In this document: positions 38,170 to 48,047 of the stretch, piece by piece
Numbering within the stretch: the first letter of the stretch is position 1
Layout: each line of letters begins with the position of its first letter
DNA from: Streptomyces violascens
Lineage (GTDB): Bacteria > Actinomycetota > Actinomycetes > Streptomycetales > Streptomycetaceae
Direction of reading: 5' to 3'
NCBI RefSeq assembly: GCF_014649955.1
Contig: NZ_BMUA01000001.1
Location: forward strand, 806,001-870,000
DNA length: 64,000 bases
Notes under the pieces: model-generated
What the model saw: the letters and a program-made list of their open reading frames with translations, nothing else
What the model was told of the DNA's origin: nothing
The model's database searches: none
Position numbers and translations under genes: made by a program

Positions 38170-39030
38170 GTGAGCGACCACCAGAATCTGCTCGCGGAGC
38201 AGCGTCGTGCGCTGATCCTCGATGAGGTCAGACGGCGTGGCGGAGTCCGGGTCAACGAGCTCACCCGGAAACTCAACGTCTCCGACATGACGGTCCGCCG
38301 GGATCTGGACGCGCTGGCGCGCCAGGGCGTGATCGAGAAGGTGCACGGCGGGGCCGTGCCCGTCGCGGAGGCCACGGCGCACGAGCCGGGCTTCGAGGCG
38401 AAGTCGACCCTCGAGCTGAGCGCCAAGCAGGACATCGCGCGGGAGGCGGCCAGGATGGCCGTGCCCGGCAGCGCGATCGCGCTGGCAGGCGGCACGACGG
38501 CGTACGCGCTCGCACAGGAGCTGGTGGACGTTCCGGAGCTGACGGTGGTGACCAACTCGGTGCAGGTCGCCGATGTGTTCCATGCCGCGCAGCGCTCGCC
38601 CGCGGGATCCGGGCCGCGTCCGGGGGCCGCGACCGTGGTCCTGACGGGCGGGGTGCGCACGCTCTCCGACACCCTGGTGGGGCCGGTCGCCGACGCGGCG
38701 ATCCGTTCGCTGCACTTCGATGTGCTGTTCATCGGGGTGCACGGCATCTCGGTGGAGGCCGGGCTCTCCACGCCCAACCTCGCGGAGGCGGAGACCAATC
38801 GCCGGTTCGTGCACTCGGCACGGCGGGTCGTGGTGATCGCGGACCACACCAAGTGGGGCACGGTGGGGCTCAGTTCGTTCGCCTCGCTCGACCAGGTCGA
38901 CTCGCTCGTGACGGACTCGGGCCTGTCGGACCGGTCCCGCGAGGAGATGACCGAGCACCTGCGAGACCTCGTGGTGGCCGGGGAGACCCCCGACAACGGT
39001 GGCGAGAACGGCGACTTGGCAGACATCTGA
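38170..39030 (+). CDS. DeoR/GlpR family transcriptional regulator
   Basis: 286 aa. The N-terminal DeoR winged helix-turn-helix (LLAEQRRALILDEVRRRGGV, VNELTRKLNVSDMTVRRDLD, GVIEKVHGGAV) is followed by the sugar-phosphate-isomerase-like sensor domain (GSAIALAGGTTAYALAQEL, VVTNSVQVADVF, DVLFIGVHGISVEAGLSTPN, ADHTKWGTVGLSSF). It probably senses a phosphorylated sugar. The GTG at 38170 gives the usual family N-terminus; in-frame codons reach back to 38116. No sugar genes are adjacent except the divergent membrane hydrolase. Confidence 0.92.
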   Translation: MSDHQNLLAEQRRALILDEVRRRGGVRVNELTRKLNVSDMTVRRDLDALARQGVIEKVHGGAVPVAEATAHEPGFEAKSTLELSAKQDIAREAARMAVPGSAIALAGGTTAYALAQELVDVPELTVVTNSVQVADVFHAAQRSPAGSGPRPGAATVVLTGGVRTLSDTLVGPVADAAIRSLHFDVLFIGVHGISVEAGLSTPNLAEAETNRRFVHSARRVVVIADHTKWGTVGLSSFASLDQVDSLVTDSGLSDRSREEMTEHLRDLVVAGETPDNGGENGDLADI

Positions 39031-39138
39031 CGGTCTGCCAGTTATGGTGTGCGGGCTTCCGCGCCGGGTCCGTACGGATGCCGGTGCGGGTCTACCCGCA
39101 AGGATTCTCGCTCTCCCGACCGCCAGGAGGTACGCGTC

Positions 39139-39621
39139 ATGGCTCGCCGACTCAGGTCCGTGGAACTCGACTTCGCCGAGTCGGCGCCGGTACGGCTGGC
39201 ATTCACGGCCCGCCTCTCGGCGGAGCCCGCGGCCGTCTACCGCGCGCTCGCCGACGAGGTGTCCGACACGCCGACCTGGTTCTCCTCCGTCGCCGCGGCC
39301 CGGCCCCTGGACGGCGGGGCCGGGCGCGAGATCAGGCTGCGGGGCGGGGTGTTCTTCCGCGAGACGATCATGGCGAGGGACCCGGGCGAGCGCTACGCCT
39401 ACCGGATCGACGAGACCAACGCCCCGGGTGTGACCGCCCTGTTGGAGAACTGGCGGCTCACTCCGGACGGCTCCGGAACCACCGTGCGGTGGACGATGGC
39501 GAGCGACGGACCGGCGCTGTTCCGCCTGGCGATGCGGGCGGCACGGCCGGGCATCGGCCAGTCCTTCAAGGGCGCGATGCGCAACCTGGGCCGTCGGCTT
39601 GCGGCCGCGCCGAAGGCCTGA
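39139..39621 (+). CDS. SRPBCC family protein
   Basis: 160 aa. This is a START/Bet v1-like ligand-binding fold (LAFTARLSAEPAAVYRALAD, WFSSVAAARPLDGGAGREI, WRLTPDGSGTTVRWTMASDG). An excellent AGGAGG site precedes the ATG at 39139, which rules out the longer in-frame start. It may carry or modify a hydrophobic ligand; members include polyketide cyclases and dehydratases, but nothing here specifies a substrate. Confidence 0.85.
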   Translation: MARRLRSVELDFAESAPVRLAFTARLSAEPAAVYRALADEVSDTPTWFSSVAAARPLDGGAGREIRLRGGVFFRETIMARDPGERYAYRIDETNAPGVTALLENWRLTPDGSGTTVRWTMASDGPALFRLAMRAARPGIGQSFKGAMRNLGRRLAAAPKA

Positions 39622-39642
39622 CCTCCATCGACCGGCCTTGTC

Positions 39643-41256
39643 TCAGTGGCCGGTGACGGATCGCCAGATGTCGTCCAGGGTGTCCGGGGTGAGACCCTCG
39701 TCGGACCGGGCGGCGACGAATCCGTCCGGACGGACGAGCAGCGCGCCCTGCGGGGGCAGTCCGACCAGGCCGGGCCAGACGCCTTCGCCGTCGCGCAGAA
39801 CCCCCTCTCCCGACGCCAAGTCGCCTTCCCTGCTCCGTATATGATGCACCGTCACCGGAAGCGTCTTGGCTGCATCGGCCCAGGCCGCGTCCGCTTCGGC
39901 GTCCCCGCCGGTGAGCAGGGTGAAGCCCGGACCGCACAGGTCCAGGGTGGACAGGCGGCTGCCGTCGCGGTCGAGCCAGAGGTGCGGGACACGGGTGCCG
40001 GCCTGGCCCGCGAGCAGGTCGACCGTGTCCCCGGCCGGGGCGCCGTGGACGGCGGCGGACGCGTACCGGTAGCGGGTCATGATCTCGCCGGTGCCCAGCT
40101 GGCGGTCCAGCGCCTCGGCGTTCTGCGGGGTGCGGATGCCGTACCGGGCGAGGAACTCGGTGCGCAGCCAGGCCTGTTCGGCGACGAGCAGTCCGCGCGG
40201 GCGCCGCTCGGGCTCGTAGGTGTCCAGGAGTGCGGCCGGCGCTTCCGCGCGCAGGACGGCGGCCAGCTTCCAGGCCAGGTTGTGCACGTCGGCGATGCCG
40301 GTGTTGGCACCGAAGCCGCCCCAGGGGGCGTGCCGGTGGGCCGCGTCGCCGGCCAGGAAGACCCTGCCTCCGCGGTAGGCGTCGGCGACCGCGGTACCGG
40401 TGTCCCACGCGGCGCGGGCGAGCAGGTCGATACGGAGCTCGGGGTCGTCCGCGCCGATGGCGGTGCGCAGCAGGGCGAGACACCGCTCGTCGGGGTAGTC
40501 GCGCGGGCTCTCGCGCTCGGGGTCGTAGGCGAGGTGGAAGGACCATTCGTCGGTGTTGTTCTTGGCCAGGAACAGGCCGGACACCTCGGGACCGGTGATC
40601 TCGCACTGGCTGAAGGTGCGGTCGCGCACCAGCTCGGTGAGGTCGGCGCGGAAGTAGAGGTTGAGGTAGTGGTGGGTGGCGGGGCGGGTGGTGCTGGTGA
40701 TGCCCAGGGCGGTGCGGATCGGGCTGCCGGCGCCGTCGGCGGCCAGGAGGTAGTCGGCGTACATGGTGGTCGTGCGGCCCGTTGACCGGTCCGTGAGGGT
40801 GGCGGTGACGCGGTCGTCGTCCTGGGTGAACGCGGTCAGCTCGGTGCCGAAGCGGATGTCGCCGCCGCGCTGTTCGGCCAGTTCGCGCAGGACCGGTTCG
40901 AGGAGCACCTGGGGGCAGAAGCAGAAGGAGCAGGGGCTTTCGTCGGCGCCGACCATGGCGCCGGTGGCGAAGACGTGGCGCAGGTCGAGCGCCTCGGAGC
41001 CGGCGATGCTCCGGCCCCTGCGCGCGCCGCCGAACCTGCCCATTTTGAGGGCGGACGCGCTCGCGGCCTGTACGGCGTCCTCGACGCCGAGCTGCCGGAA
41101 GATCTCCACGGCGCGGGTGTGCATGCCGCGCGAGCGGGGCAGCACCGTCGGCTCGGTGTTGCGCTCCACGAGGACGTGGTCGACCCCGTGGTGGTCCAGG
41201 CACAGGGCGGCGGTCAGGCCCACCAGTCCCCCGCCGACGATCAGTACAGATGGCAT
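39643..41256 (-). CDS. FAD-dependent aromatic-ring monooxygenase
   Basis: 537 aa class A flavoprotein hydroxylase. GGGLVGLTAAL (8-18) binds the FAD ADP moiety, LAADGAGSPIR is the DG motif for FAD/NADPH, and RVFLAGDAAHRHAPWGGFGA is the GD motif. A C-terminal thioredoxin-like region follows, as in PheA/TfdB and many tailoring oxygenases. GGGGAG precedes the ATG. It would hydroxylate a phenolic or polyketide substrate with NAD(P)H and O2; no pathway genes adjoin it. Confidence 0.9.
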   Translation of the reverse strand: MPSVLIVGGGLVGLTAALCLDHHGVDHVLVERNTEPTVLPRSRGMHTRAVEIFRQLGVEDAVQAASASALKMGRFGGARRGRSIAGSEALDLRHVFATGAMVGADESPCSFCFCPQVLLEPVLRELAEQRGGDIRFGTELTAFTQDDDRVTATLTDRSTGRTTTMYADYLLAADGAGSPIRTALGITSTTRPATHHYLNLYFRADLTELVRDRTFSQCEITGPEVSGLFLAKNNTDEWSFHLAYDPERESPRDYPDERCLALLRTAIGADDPELRIDLLARAAWDTGTAVADAYRGGRVFLAGDAAHRHAPWGGFGANTGIADVHNLAWKLAAVLRAEAPAALLDTYEPERRPRGLLVAEQAWLRTEFLARYGIRTPQNAEALDRQLGTGEIMTRYRYASAAVHGAPAGDTVDLLAGQAGTRVPHLWLDRDGSRLSTLDLCGPGFTLLTGGDAEADAAWADAAKTLPVTVHHIRSREGDLASGEGVLRDGEGVWPGLVGLPPQGALLVRPDGFVAARSDEGLTPDTLDDIWRSVTGH

Positions 41257-41408
41257 GACAGCTCCCCGTGTTCCCCGTGCCGTTCAGTGGATCTTTCCCA
41301 CCGTAGACAGCGAAGTCACCGTCGGGGGCAAACTGCGGGTCAACGCTGGGGCGGGCTCAACGCGGCGTCCGAGGGCGGCAGTTGGGGTGGCCGAAAACAG
41401 GGGCCCGT

Positions 41409-42314
41409 TCAGTCCCCCTCGCGCGCCGGGACCACCGCGACCGGGCACTCCGCGTGGTGCAGCACCGCGTGGGCCACGGAGCCCATCAGGAGGGAGCCCG
41501 GCTTCAGGCGGCGGCGGTGGCGGCCGACCACGATCAGCGCCGCGGAGGCCGAGGCGTCGACGAGGTGGCCCGCGGCGTCGGCGGGCGCGATCACGGCGTC
41601 CACCTCGACGTCGGGGAAGCGCTCCTCGAAGGGGTGCAGCCGCTCGGCCTGGTCGCGCCGCACGTCCCGCTCGGCGGGTTCGTACTGATCGACGTCGAGT
41701 CTCCCCGGCGGGAACTCGCCCGCGACCATCAGGGCGGCCGGGGGCGGCGCCGGGTAGGCCGAGAGCACCTGGAGCGGCACGTTCCGCGCCCGGGCCTCGA
41801 CGAAGGCGAAGTCGATCACTTCGTCCACGGTGTCGCCGAGATTGAGCCCGAGCACGACCCGGCCCGCCGTCCGCTCGTCCTCGCCCGTGCGGGCCAGCGG
41901 CGGCACGACCACCACGGGGCAGGGCGCCCGGGTGGCGACGGCCAGGCTGTTGGAGCCGAGCAGCAGGCTGGCGAAGCCGCCGCGGCCGCGCGAGCCCATC
42001 ACCAGCATCCGCGCCTCGGCGCCCAAGGCGTGCAGCGCGTCGGCCACTTCGCCCTCGAGGGAGTCGAACCGCACCGAGGGCAGTCCGTCGCGGCCCGAGA
42101 GCGCGGCGCGGACCCGGTCGGTGACCGGGTCGTTCAGCGCCGGGCCCGGGCCGAGGGTGGACCGGCGGGCCGCCCAGAGCTGTGTGGCGTCGGGCAGGAC
42201 ATGCGCGATGACCAGGTCGGCGGCCAGCCTGCGGGCGGTCGGAATGGCCCATTCCAGGGCTCGCAGACTGTGGTCGGATCCGTCGACGGCGACAACTACC
42301 GGGCGCGTGTCCAT
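41409..42314 (-). CDS. Universal stress protein, tandem UspA domains
   Basis: 301 aa. Domain 1 (VVVAVDGSDHSLRALEWAI to GSRGRGGFASLLLGSNSLAV) and domain 2 (VVLGLNLGDTVDEVIDFAF to GRHRRRLKPGSLLMGSVAHA) both show the ATP-binding G-x2-G-x9-G[S/T] pattern, strictly in the first and with Arg/Lys substitutions in the second. It is the actinobacterial double-Usp form, probably induced by stress or hypoxia. It lies 61 bp downstream of the Cds1-like gene and could be read through from it. Confidence 0.93.
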   Translation of the reverse strand: MDTRPVVVAVDGSDHSLRALEWAIPTARRLAADLVIAHVLPDATQLWAARRSTLGPGPALNDPVTDRVRAALSGRDGLPSVRFDSLEGEVADALHALGAEARMLVMGSRGRGGFASLLLGSNSLAVATRAPCPVVVVPPLARTGEDERTAGRVVLGLNLGDTVDEVIDFAFVEARARNVPLQVLSAYPAPPPAALMVAGEFPPGRLDVDQYEPAERDVRRDQAERLHPFEERFPDVEVDAVIAPADAAGHLVDASASAALIVVGRHRRRLKPGSLLMGSVAHAVLHHAECPVAVVPAREGD

Positions 42315-42375
42315 GACGTCACCCTGGCACGCGGCGCGGGGTCCCGCACGGGCAGAAGGTCCCGTTCCGGACAGC

Positions 42376-43476
42376 TCAGCGGGCCGGCCAGACCCCGGTC
42401 TCCAGGAAGGTGTCGAGCGTCTCGGCGTACGGGGTGATGTCGAGGCCCTGCTCGGCGAGCCAGCCGTCCGAGTAGTACTTGTCGAGGTAGCGGTCGCCCG
42501 GGTCGCAGAGCAGGGTGACGATGCTGCCGGTGCGGCCCTCGGCGACCATCTCCGCGACGATCCGCAGCGCGCTCCACAGCCCGGTGCCGGTGGAGCCGCC
42601 CGCCTTGCGGCCGATCGCCTTCTCCAGTGCGCGTACGGCCGCGACGCTCGCCGCGTCCGGCACCTTCATCATCCGGTCGATGGCGCCGGGCACGAAGCTC
42701 GGCTCCATGCGGGGCCGGCCGATGCCCTCGATGCGCGAGCCGCAGTCGCTGGAGGCGAGCGGGTCGCCCTGGGTCCAGCCGTCGAAGAAGCAGGAGTTCT
42801 CCGGGTCGGGGACGCAGATCATGGTGTCGTGCTGCATGTAGTGCACATAGCGCGCGATGGTGGCCGAGGTGCCGCCGGTGCCGGCCGTGGCGACGATCCA
42901 GGCGGGCTCGGGGTAGCGCTCCAACTTCAGCTGCTGGTAGATCGATTCGGCGATGTTGTTGTTGCCGCGCCAGTCGGTGGCCCGCTCCGCGTAGGTGAAC
43001 TGGTCCATGTAGTGGCCGCCGGTCTCGGCGGCCAGCACCGCGGACTCCTCGTACATCTTCATCGAGTCGTCGACGAAGTGACACTGGCCGCCGTGGAATT
43101 CGATCAGGCGGCACTTCTCGGCGCTGGTGGTGCGCGGCATCACGGCGATGAACGGGACGCCGATCAGCTTGGCGAAATATGCCTCGGAGACGGCGGTGGA
43201 GCCGCTGGACGCCTCGATGACCGGCTTGCCCGGCCGGATCCAGCCATTGCACAGGCCGTACAGGAACAGCGAGCGGGCGAGGCGGTGCTTGAGACTGCCG
43301 GTGGGATGCGTCGACTCGTCCTTGAGGTAGAGGTCGATGCCCCAGGCCTCGGGGAGGGGAAAGCGCAGGAGATGGGTGTCGGCGGAGCGGTTGGCATCGG
43401 CCTGGACCTTGCGCACGGCCTCCTTCAGCCAGGCGCGGTACTCCGGATCGCTGCGGTCCACATCGATGGTTTCCAT
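42376..43476 (-). CDS. PLP-dependent cysteine synthase family protein (Cds1-like)
   Basis: 366 aa fold-type II PLP enzyme. The Schiff-base Lys is K63 in [10 protein letters not shown], the phosphate-binding loop is [15 protein letters not shown], and the Asn-containing [12 protein letters not shown] motif binds substrate. It resembles mycobacterial Cds1, an L-cysteine desulfhydrase that makes H2S, pyruvate and ammonia, more than O-acetylserine sulfhydrylases. Activity is inferred. GAGGAG lies 4 nt before the ATG at 43476. Confidence 0.85.
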   Translation of the reverse strand: METIDVDRSDPEYRAWLKEAVRKVQADANRSADTHLLRFPLPEAWGIDLYLKDESTHPTGSLKHRLARSLFLYGLCNGWIRPGKPVIEASSGSTAVSEAYFAKLIGVPFIAVMPRTTSAEKCRLIEFHGGQCHFVDDSMKMYEESAVLAAETGGHYMDQFTYAERATDWRGNNNIAESIYQQLKLERYPEPAWIVATAGTGGTSATIARYVHYMQHDTMICVPDPENSCFFDGWTQGDPLASSDCGSRIEGIGRPRMEPSFVPGAIDRMMKVPDAASVAAVRALEKAIGRKAGGSTGTGLWSALRIVAEMVAEGRTGSIVTLLCDPGDRYLDKYYSDGWLAEQGLDITPYAETLDTFLETGVWPAR

Positions 43477-43694
43477 GCCACTCCTCGTCGTGTCTGCGTG
43501 CCGCCCCCACACTTGACAATACCCCTCTCACCTGCACAAACGTTCCCTTTGGGGATCCATAGGAGTGGCTTGTGGGGCGCCTGGTGGCCGTTGTCCGACG
43601 CTGGCCCGGACCCGATCCTCCGCGCGCCCTGGTGCGTAGGCTCGTCGTTGTGCAGACTGCCCACCAGGAACGATGCGAAGGGGGCCGGACGGTC

Positions 43695-44024
43695 ATGGCG
43701 GAACCCGAGTTCAGTGCGAAGGGCGTACGGATCGAGCGGTGGACCCGTTCGCTGACCCGGGCGGGCCAGGTGCTGATCAAGGACGGCCGGCTCGCCCTGC
43801 TCACCAGCAACGGGCGGGAGATCGACAGCGCGCCCGTCGATGCGGTCAGCGCGGCGCGCCCCAGGCTGCCCTGGCTCGCCAAGGAGGACCGCACGGTGGC
43901 GCGGCTGAACGGCACCCGTTACCGCTTGACGATGGGCGAGGAACCTGGCCGTTCGCGCGGCCCCGATCTGACCCAGCGGTTCCTGCAGGCCATCCGGCAG
44001 ACGACGCACGGCGCGCACGGCTGA
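43695..44024 (+). CDS. Conserved small protein, unknown
   Basis: 109 aa, basic. It begins MAEPEFSAKGVRIERWTRSL and contains QVLIKDGRLALLTSNGREID and RTVARLNGTRYRLTMGEEPG, a compact beta-rich pattern. There is no signal or membrane segment. A GAAGGGGG site lies about 9 nt upstream; an earlier in-frame start at 43572 looks non-coding. I believe it is conserved in Streptomyces but know no function. Confidence 0.65.
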   Translation: MAEPEFSAKGVRIERWTRSLTRAGQVLIKDGRLALLTSNGREIDSAPVDAVSAARPRLPWLAKEDRTVARLNGTRYRLTMGEEPGRSRGPDLTQRFLQAIRQTTHGAHG

Positions 44025-44171
44025 AACGCATGGGGCCCTGGGTGGAGTTGCGGAGTGAGAACCCTTGGGCCACCCTGGTGTCACATCACTGAGGGTTTAC
44101 CGGCGGTGACGCTCTGGGCAGGCCGCCGGACCAGATAGCAACTTCCGGACCTCATTCGGGGAGTCGCAACC

Positions 44172-44690
44172 GTGATCAGCCAGCCAAGCAGGCAGTGCAC
44201 GGTGGAGCTCCAAGCCCTGCCGTCGCGGATCGGACAGGTCCGCAGAATCGTATCGGCGCAGTTGCGCTACTGGCATCTGGACCCGTTGATAGACGAGGCG
44301 GCGCTCGGTGTCACCGAGTTGCTCACCAATGTTCACCGGCATGCCGAGCCGGACAAGATGTGCACCGTGGAGATCGAGCTGCTGCTCGACCGGCTCACCA
44401 TCTCCGTCCACGACCACGATCCGACGCTCCCCGCCCTGCGGGACTCCGACGCGCTCGCCACCAACGGCCGCGGTCTCGCCCTGATAGCGGCGGTCAGCGA
44501 CAGCTGGGGAGTGCGCCCGGAAGGCGAGTCCGGCAAGGCCGTGTGGTTCACGCTCGCCACGCCCTCCCCCGCCGTGGCCCTGCCGCCGTACCCGCTGTAC
44601 GCGACGACGTCCGGCACTCCCTTCACTCAGGCGCGGCCCTCGCGCGCGGCGCGCGGACGGGCCGCCGCCCGGTCGCGCATCGCGGGCTGA
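44172..44690 (+). CDS. Anti-sigma-factor-type ATP-binding protein (HATPase_c, RsbW-like)
   Basis: 172 aa. This is a GHKL ATPase domain: the N box is AALGVTELLTNVHRHA, the G1 region is LTISVHDHDPTLP, and the G2 region is NGRGLALIAAVSDSWGVRP. Proteins of this class phosphorylate anti-anti-sigma factors or bind sigma factors. Streptomyces has dozens of orphan copies, and no sigma factor or STAS gene is adjacent here. The GTG at 44172 follows GGGGAG with 8 nt. The C-terminal tail is basic and disordered. Confidence 0.9.
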   Translation: MISQPSRQCTVELQALPSRIGQVRRIVSAQLRYWHLDPLIDEAALGVTELLTNVHRHAEPDKMCTVEIELLLDRLTISVHDHDPTLPALRDSDALATNGRGLALIAAVSDSWGVRPEGESGKAVWFTLATPSPAVALPPYPLYATTSGTPFTQARPSRAARGRAAARSRIAG

Positions 44691-44712
44691 CCGGGCGGAA
44701 CTCTGCCGGGCG

Positions 44713-47268
44713 CTACTCGGTCGCGATCGCACGGAGAACGTTGAGTCGCGCCGCCCGGCGTGCGGGCCGCAAGCCCGCCACCAGCCCGGCCAGCAGGCCG
44801 ACGAGGGCGACCACCGTCAACGGGAGCGGCGGCAGCGCGAAGGCACTGGTGCCGGCCGAGTCGGACGCCTTGACGAGCACCCAGCCGAGGAACGCGCCGA
44901 GCCCGAGCCCGCCCGCCGTGCCGAACGCGGCCACCAGCACCGACTCCCAGCGGACCATGGCCCGCAGTTGGGCCCGGGTCTGGCCGACGGCGCGCAGCAG
45001 CCCGAGTTCCCGGGTGCGTTCGTGGACGGCGAGGGTGAGGGTGTTGGCGATTCCGAGCAGGGCGATGACGACGGCGAGCGCGAGCAGGGCGTAGACCAGC
45101 GTGAGCATCATGTCGATGCCGCTCGCCGAGGAGGCGGCGTACTCGGCGCGGGTCTGCACCTCGGGACTGCCGTACGCGGCGGCCGTCCGCTCGACCGCCT
45201 GCTTGCCTTCGGGCAGCGGGACGCCGGGCCTGAACGACACCGCCACCAGGCTGTCGGAGTCCTGGACGCGGTGCGGGGCCCAGGCCTCGCGGGTGAGCAG
45301 GTAGTCGCCCGCGAGCTCCCTCTCCGCGTACACGGCACGGACGGTGAAGGTCTGCTTCTGTCCGTCGGGAAACGCGAGTTCGGCCGTCGAGCCTGGGTGC
45401 CAGCCCCTCTTGCCGGCCTCGTCGGCGGAGACCGCGAGGCCGTTGGCGCCGAGGCCGGCGAGCGAGCCCTGGACCGTGCCCAGGTCGAGCACGCCGGAGA
45501 GTTTCGCCGGGTCGGTGACGGTCAGGGCGCGCCCGCCGCCGTCGACGTCCGCGACGCCCCTGCCGAGCCCGACGGCGGTCTTCACCTCGGGCAACTTGCT
45601 CACCGCAGGCGCCAGTTGGGGGCTGATGCCCGCGCCGCCCGCACCGAATGCCCTGGCACTGACGGCGACATCGCCCGCGAAGGACTTGGACACCGTCTGG
45701 TCCATGGTCGTCTTCAGCGAGGCTCCGAACACGGTGAACAGGGACACGACGGCGACGCCGATCATCAACGCGGTCGCGGTGGCGGCGGTGCGCTTGGGGC
45801 TGCGCAGCGCGTTGCGCCGGGCGAGGGAGCCGGTGATGCCCCGCACCTTGTCGAGCGGGCCGCCGAGGAGACGTACGGCGTAGGTGGACGCGACGGGGCC
45901 GAGCACCACGAAGGCGGCCGGGGTCAGCACCGCTCCGGCACCCGCGAGCAGCACGTTCGGGCCGGTGAGCACTCCGGCCAGGGTGACCGCGACACCGGCC
46001 GGGAGCAGGATGCCGCCGGTGATTTTGCGTCCGCGGGAGGCGCCTGACTGGTCGACGGCCGTTTCGCGCAGCGCGGCCAGCGGCGCGGTGCGGCCGGCCC
46101 GCAGCGCGGGCAGCAGCGCCGAGCCGAGGCAGACCAGGACGCCGACGGCGACGGGCAGGGCGGCGGAGAGCCCGCTGATCACCAAGTCCCCGTTGGGGAA
46201 CGGGAATCCGATGGCCGGGAAGAGTGCCTGAAGGCCGGCCGCGATGCCGATACCGGCGAGCACACCGGCCGCCGACGCCGCGATCGCTACGGCCGTTGCT
46301 TCGGCGAGCGTGGCGGCGGCGACCTGCCGCCGGGAGGCGCCGAGCGCGCGGAGCAGGGCGTTCTCGCGGGTGCGCTGGGCGACGACGATGGCGAAGGTGT
46401 TGTGGATGGAGAAGGTCGCGACGAGCAGGGCGATGCCGGAGAAGACGAGCAGGAGGGTGGTGAAGAGGTCGAGGAACATTCCGGCGACCATGTCGAGGCT
46501 CTCGGCCGACGCGGCCTTGCCGGTGATGGCCTCGACTCCGGTCGGCAGTACGGGAGTCAGCTTGTCGACGAGTTGCTGCTGGGTGATGCCCGGGCCCGCG
46601 CGGACGGCGATGGAGGAGGCCTCGCCGGGCCTGGGGGTGAGGTACTTCTCCGCGTCGGCCAGGGTCAGTCCGGCGTAGGTGACCTGCCCCATGCCGTCCT
46701 GGCCGCCGAAGGTGGCGATGCCGACGATGCGTACGGTGACGGGGTCCGGGGCGCGCAGCACGGTCGTGTCACCGAGCTTGAGACCGCCCTTGTCGGCGGC
46801 GCCCCGGTTGACGACGACCTCGCCGGGCGCCCGCGGGGCGCGGCCCTGGGCCAGTTGATACGGGTTGAGCTTCGGGTCGGTGATCCAGTTCCCGGCGCGG
46901 GTGGGCGGTCCCTGGCCGCCGATGGGTTGGTGGTCGGCGCCGACGAGCTGGCCCGAGCCCTCGACGACCGGGACGGCGGCCGCGACGCCGAAAGTGCCCT
47001 GGACCTTCGTGACGAGGGAAGTGTCGACGGGGCGGCGGGTGCCCTGGCCCTGTCCTGGGACGGTGACGACATTGGCGCTGCGGACGACGGCGTCCGTGCC
47101 TCCGTTGGCGCTGGTGAAGAGGGTGTCGAAGCTCGCGCGCAGGGTGTCGCCCATGACCAGCGTCCCGGCGAGGAAGGCGACGCCGAGCAGGACGGCGACA
47201 AAGGTGCCCGCGAAGCGGCGCCTGTGGGAGCGCAGGGAGGTGAGGCCGAGGCGCAGTGAGGCGTTCAT
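44713..47268 (-). CDS. ABC transporter permease, FtsX/MacB type
   Basis: 851 aa. It has an N-terminal helix (FAGTFVAVLLGVAFLAGTLV), a large extracytoplasmic domain, a first FtsX core of three to four helices, a second helix pair, a second extracytoplasmic domain and a final three-helix FtsX core ending RAARLNVLRAIATE. This duplicated FtsX layout is that of efflux or lipoprotein/peptide-release permeases. The ATG overlaps the ATPase stop as ATGA, and GGGAGG lies 8 nt upstream. It is the third gene of the SHOCT-ATPase-permease operon. Confidence 0.93.
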   Translation of the reverse strand: MNASLRLGLTSLRSHRRRFAGTFVAVLLGVAFLAGTLVMGDTLRASFDTLFTSANGGTDAVVRSANVVTVPGQGQGTRRPVDTSLVTKVQGTFGVAAAVPVVEGSGQLVGADHQPIGGQGPPTRAGNWITDPKLNPYQLAQGRAPRAPGEVVVNRGAADKGGLKLGDTTVLRAPDPVTVRIVGIATFGGQDGMGQVTYAGLTLADAEKYLTPRPGEASSIAVRAGPGITQQQLVDKLTPVLPTGVEAITGKAASAESLDMVAGMFLDLFTTLLLVFSGIALLVATFSIHNTFAIVVAQRTRENALLRALGASRRQVAAATLAEATAVAIAASAAGVLAGIGIAAGLQALFPAIGFPFPNGDLVISGLSAALPVAVGVLVCLGSALLPALRAGRTAPLAALRETAVDQSGASRGRKITGGILLPAGVAVTLAGVLTGPNVLLAGAGAVLTPAAFVVLGPVASTYAVRLLGGPLDKVRGITGSLARRNALRSPKRTAATATALMIGVAVVSLFTVFGASLKTTMDQTVSKSFAGDVAVSARAFGAGGAGISPQLAPAVSKLPEVKTAVGLGRGVADVDGGGRALTVTDPAKLSGVLDLGTVQGSLAGLGANGLAVSADEAGKRGWHPGSTAELAFPDGQKQTFTVRAVYAERELAGDYLLTREAWAPHRVQDSDSLVAVSFRPGVPLPEGKQAVERTAAAYGSPEVQTRAEYAASSASGIDMMLTLVYALLALAVVIALLGIANTLTLAVHERTRELGLLRAVGQTRAQLRAMVRWESVLVAAFGTAGGLGLGAFLGWVLVKASDSAGTSAFALPPLPLTVVALVGLLAGLVAGLRPARRAARLNVLRAIATE

Positions 47269-48047
47269 GTCCCTTGCCTCCCCTGGGAGTTGACGCCGTC
47301 ATCGCTCTGCGAGAGCAGGCGCATCCGGTCGAGTACGCGCTCCGCGGTGGGGTCGGGCATCCGGTCGACGAGGCGGCCGTCGGCGAGGAAGAGGACCTCG
47401 TCGGCGTGCGCCGCGGCGACCGGGTCGTGGGTGACCATGACGACGGTGCGGGCGGTCTGGCGCACGGTCCGGCCGAGCAGGCGCAGGACTTCCTCACCGG
47501 AGCGCGAGTCGAGGTTTCCCGTCGGCTCGTCCGCGAAGACGACGTCCGGGCGACCGGCGAAGGCGCGGGCGACAGCGACGCGTTGCTGCTGGCCGCCGGA
47601 GAGTTCGCCGGGGCGGTGGTGCAGGCGGTCGCGGAGGCCGACGGTGTCGACGAGCGCCTCGATCCACTCGCGGTCGCCGCGCTGCCCCGCGAGATCGAGG
47701 GGCAGCGTGATGTTCTCGGCGACGGTGAGCGTGGGGATCAGATTGAAGGCCTGGAAGACGAAGCCGATCCTTTCGCGGCGCAGCAGGGTGAGCCTGCGGT
47801 CGTCGAGCGCGCTCAGGTCGGTGTCGCCGATGAAGGCGGAGCCGGCGCTGAGCGTGTCGAGCCCGGCTGCGCAGTGCATGAGGGTGGACTTGCCGGAGCC
47901 CGAGGGCCCCATGATCGCGGTGAAGCGTCCGGCGTGGAAGTCGACGCTCACCCCGTCCAGGGCCCTCACTTCGGTGTCACCGGTGCCGTACACCTTCACG
48001 GCGTCGACGACCCGGGCTGCGGTGGCGGTGCGTACAGCGGTGCTCAT
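47265..48047 (-). CDS. ABC transporter ATP-binding protein (MacB/LolD type)
   Basis: 260 aa. Walker A is GPSGSGKST, the signature is LSGGQQQRVAVARA, Walker B is VVFADEPTGNLDS, and the H-loop is MVTHD. The EPTGNLD form marks the LolD/MacB group that pairs with FtsX-type permeases. Its start overlaps the SHOCT gene stop (ATGA) and its stop overlaps the permease start, so the three are translationally coupled. Confidence 0.95.
   Translation of the reverse strand: MSTAVRTATAARVVDAVKVYGTGDTEVRALDGVSVDFHAGRFTAIMGPSGSGKSTLMHCAAGLDTLSAGSAFIGDTDLSALDDRRLTLLRRERIGFVFQAFNLIPTLTVAENITLPLDLAGQRGDREWIEALVDTVGLRDRLHHRPGELSGGQQQRVAVARAFAGRPDVVFADEPTGNLDSRSGEEVLRLLGRTVRQTARTVVMVTHDPVAAAHADEVLFLADGRLVDRMPDPTAERVLDRMRLLSQSDDGVNSQGRQGT

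Noticed and set aside
43513..43518. TTGACA -35 box for the gene at 43695
   Set aside because: No -10-like hexamer lies 16-19 bp downstream, and the distance to the gene is long.
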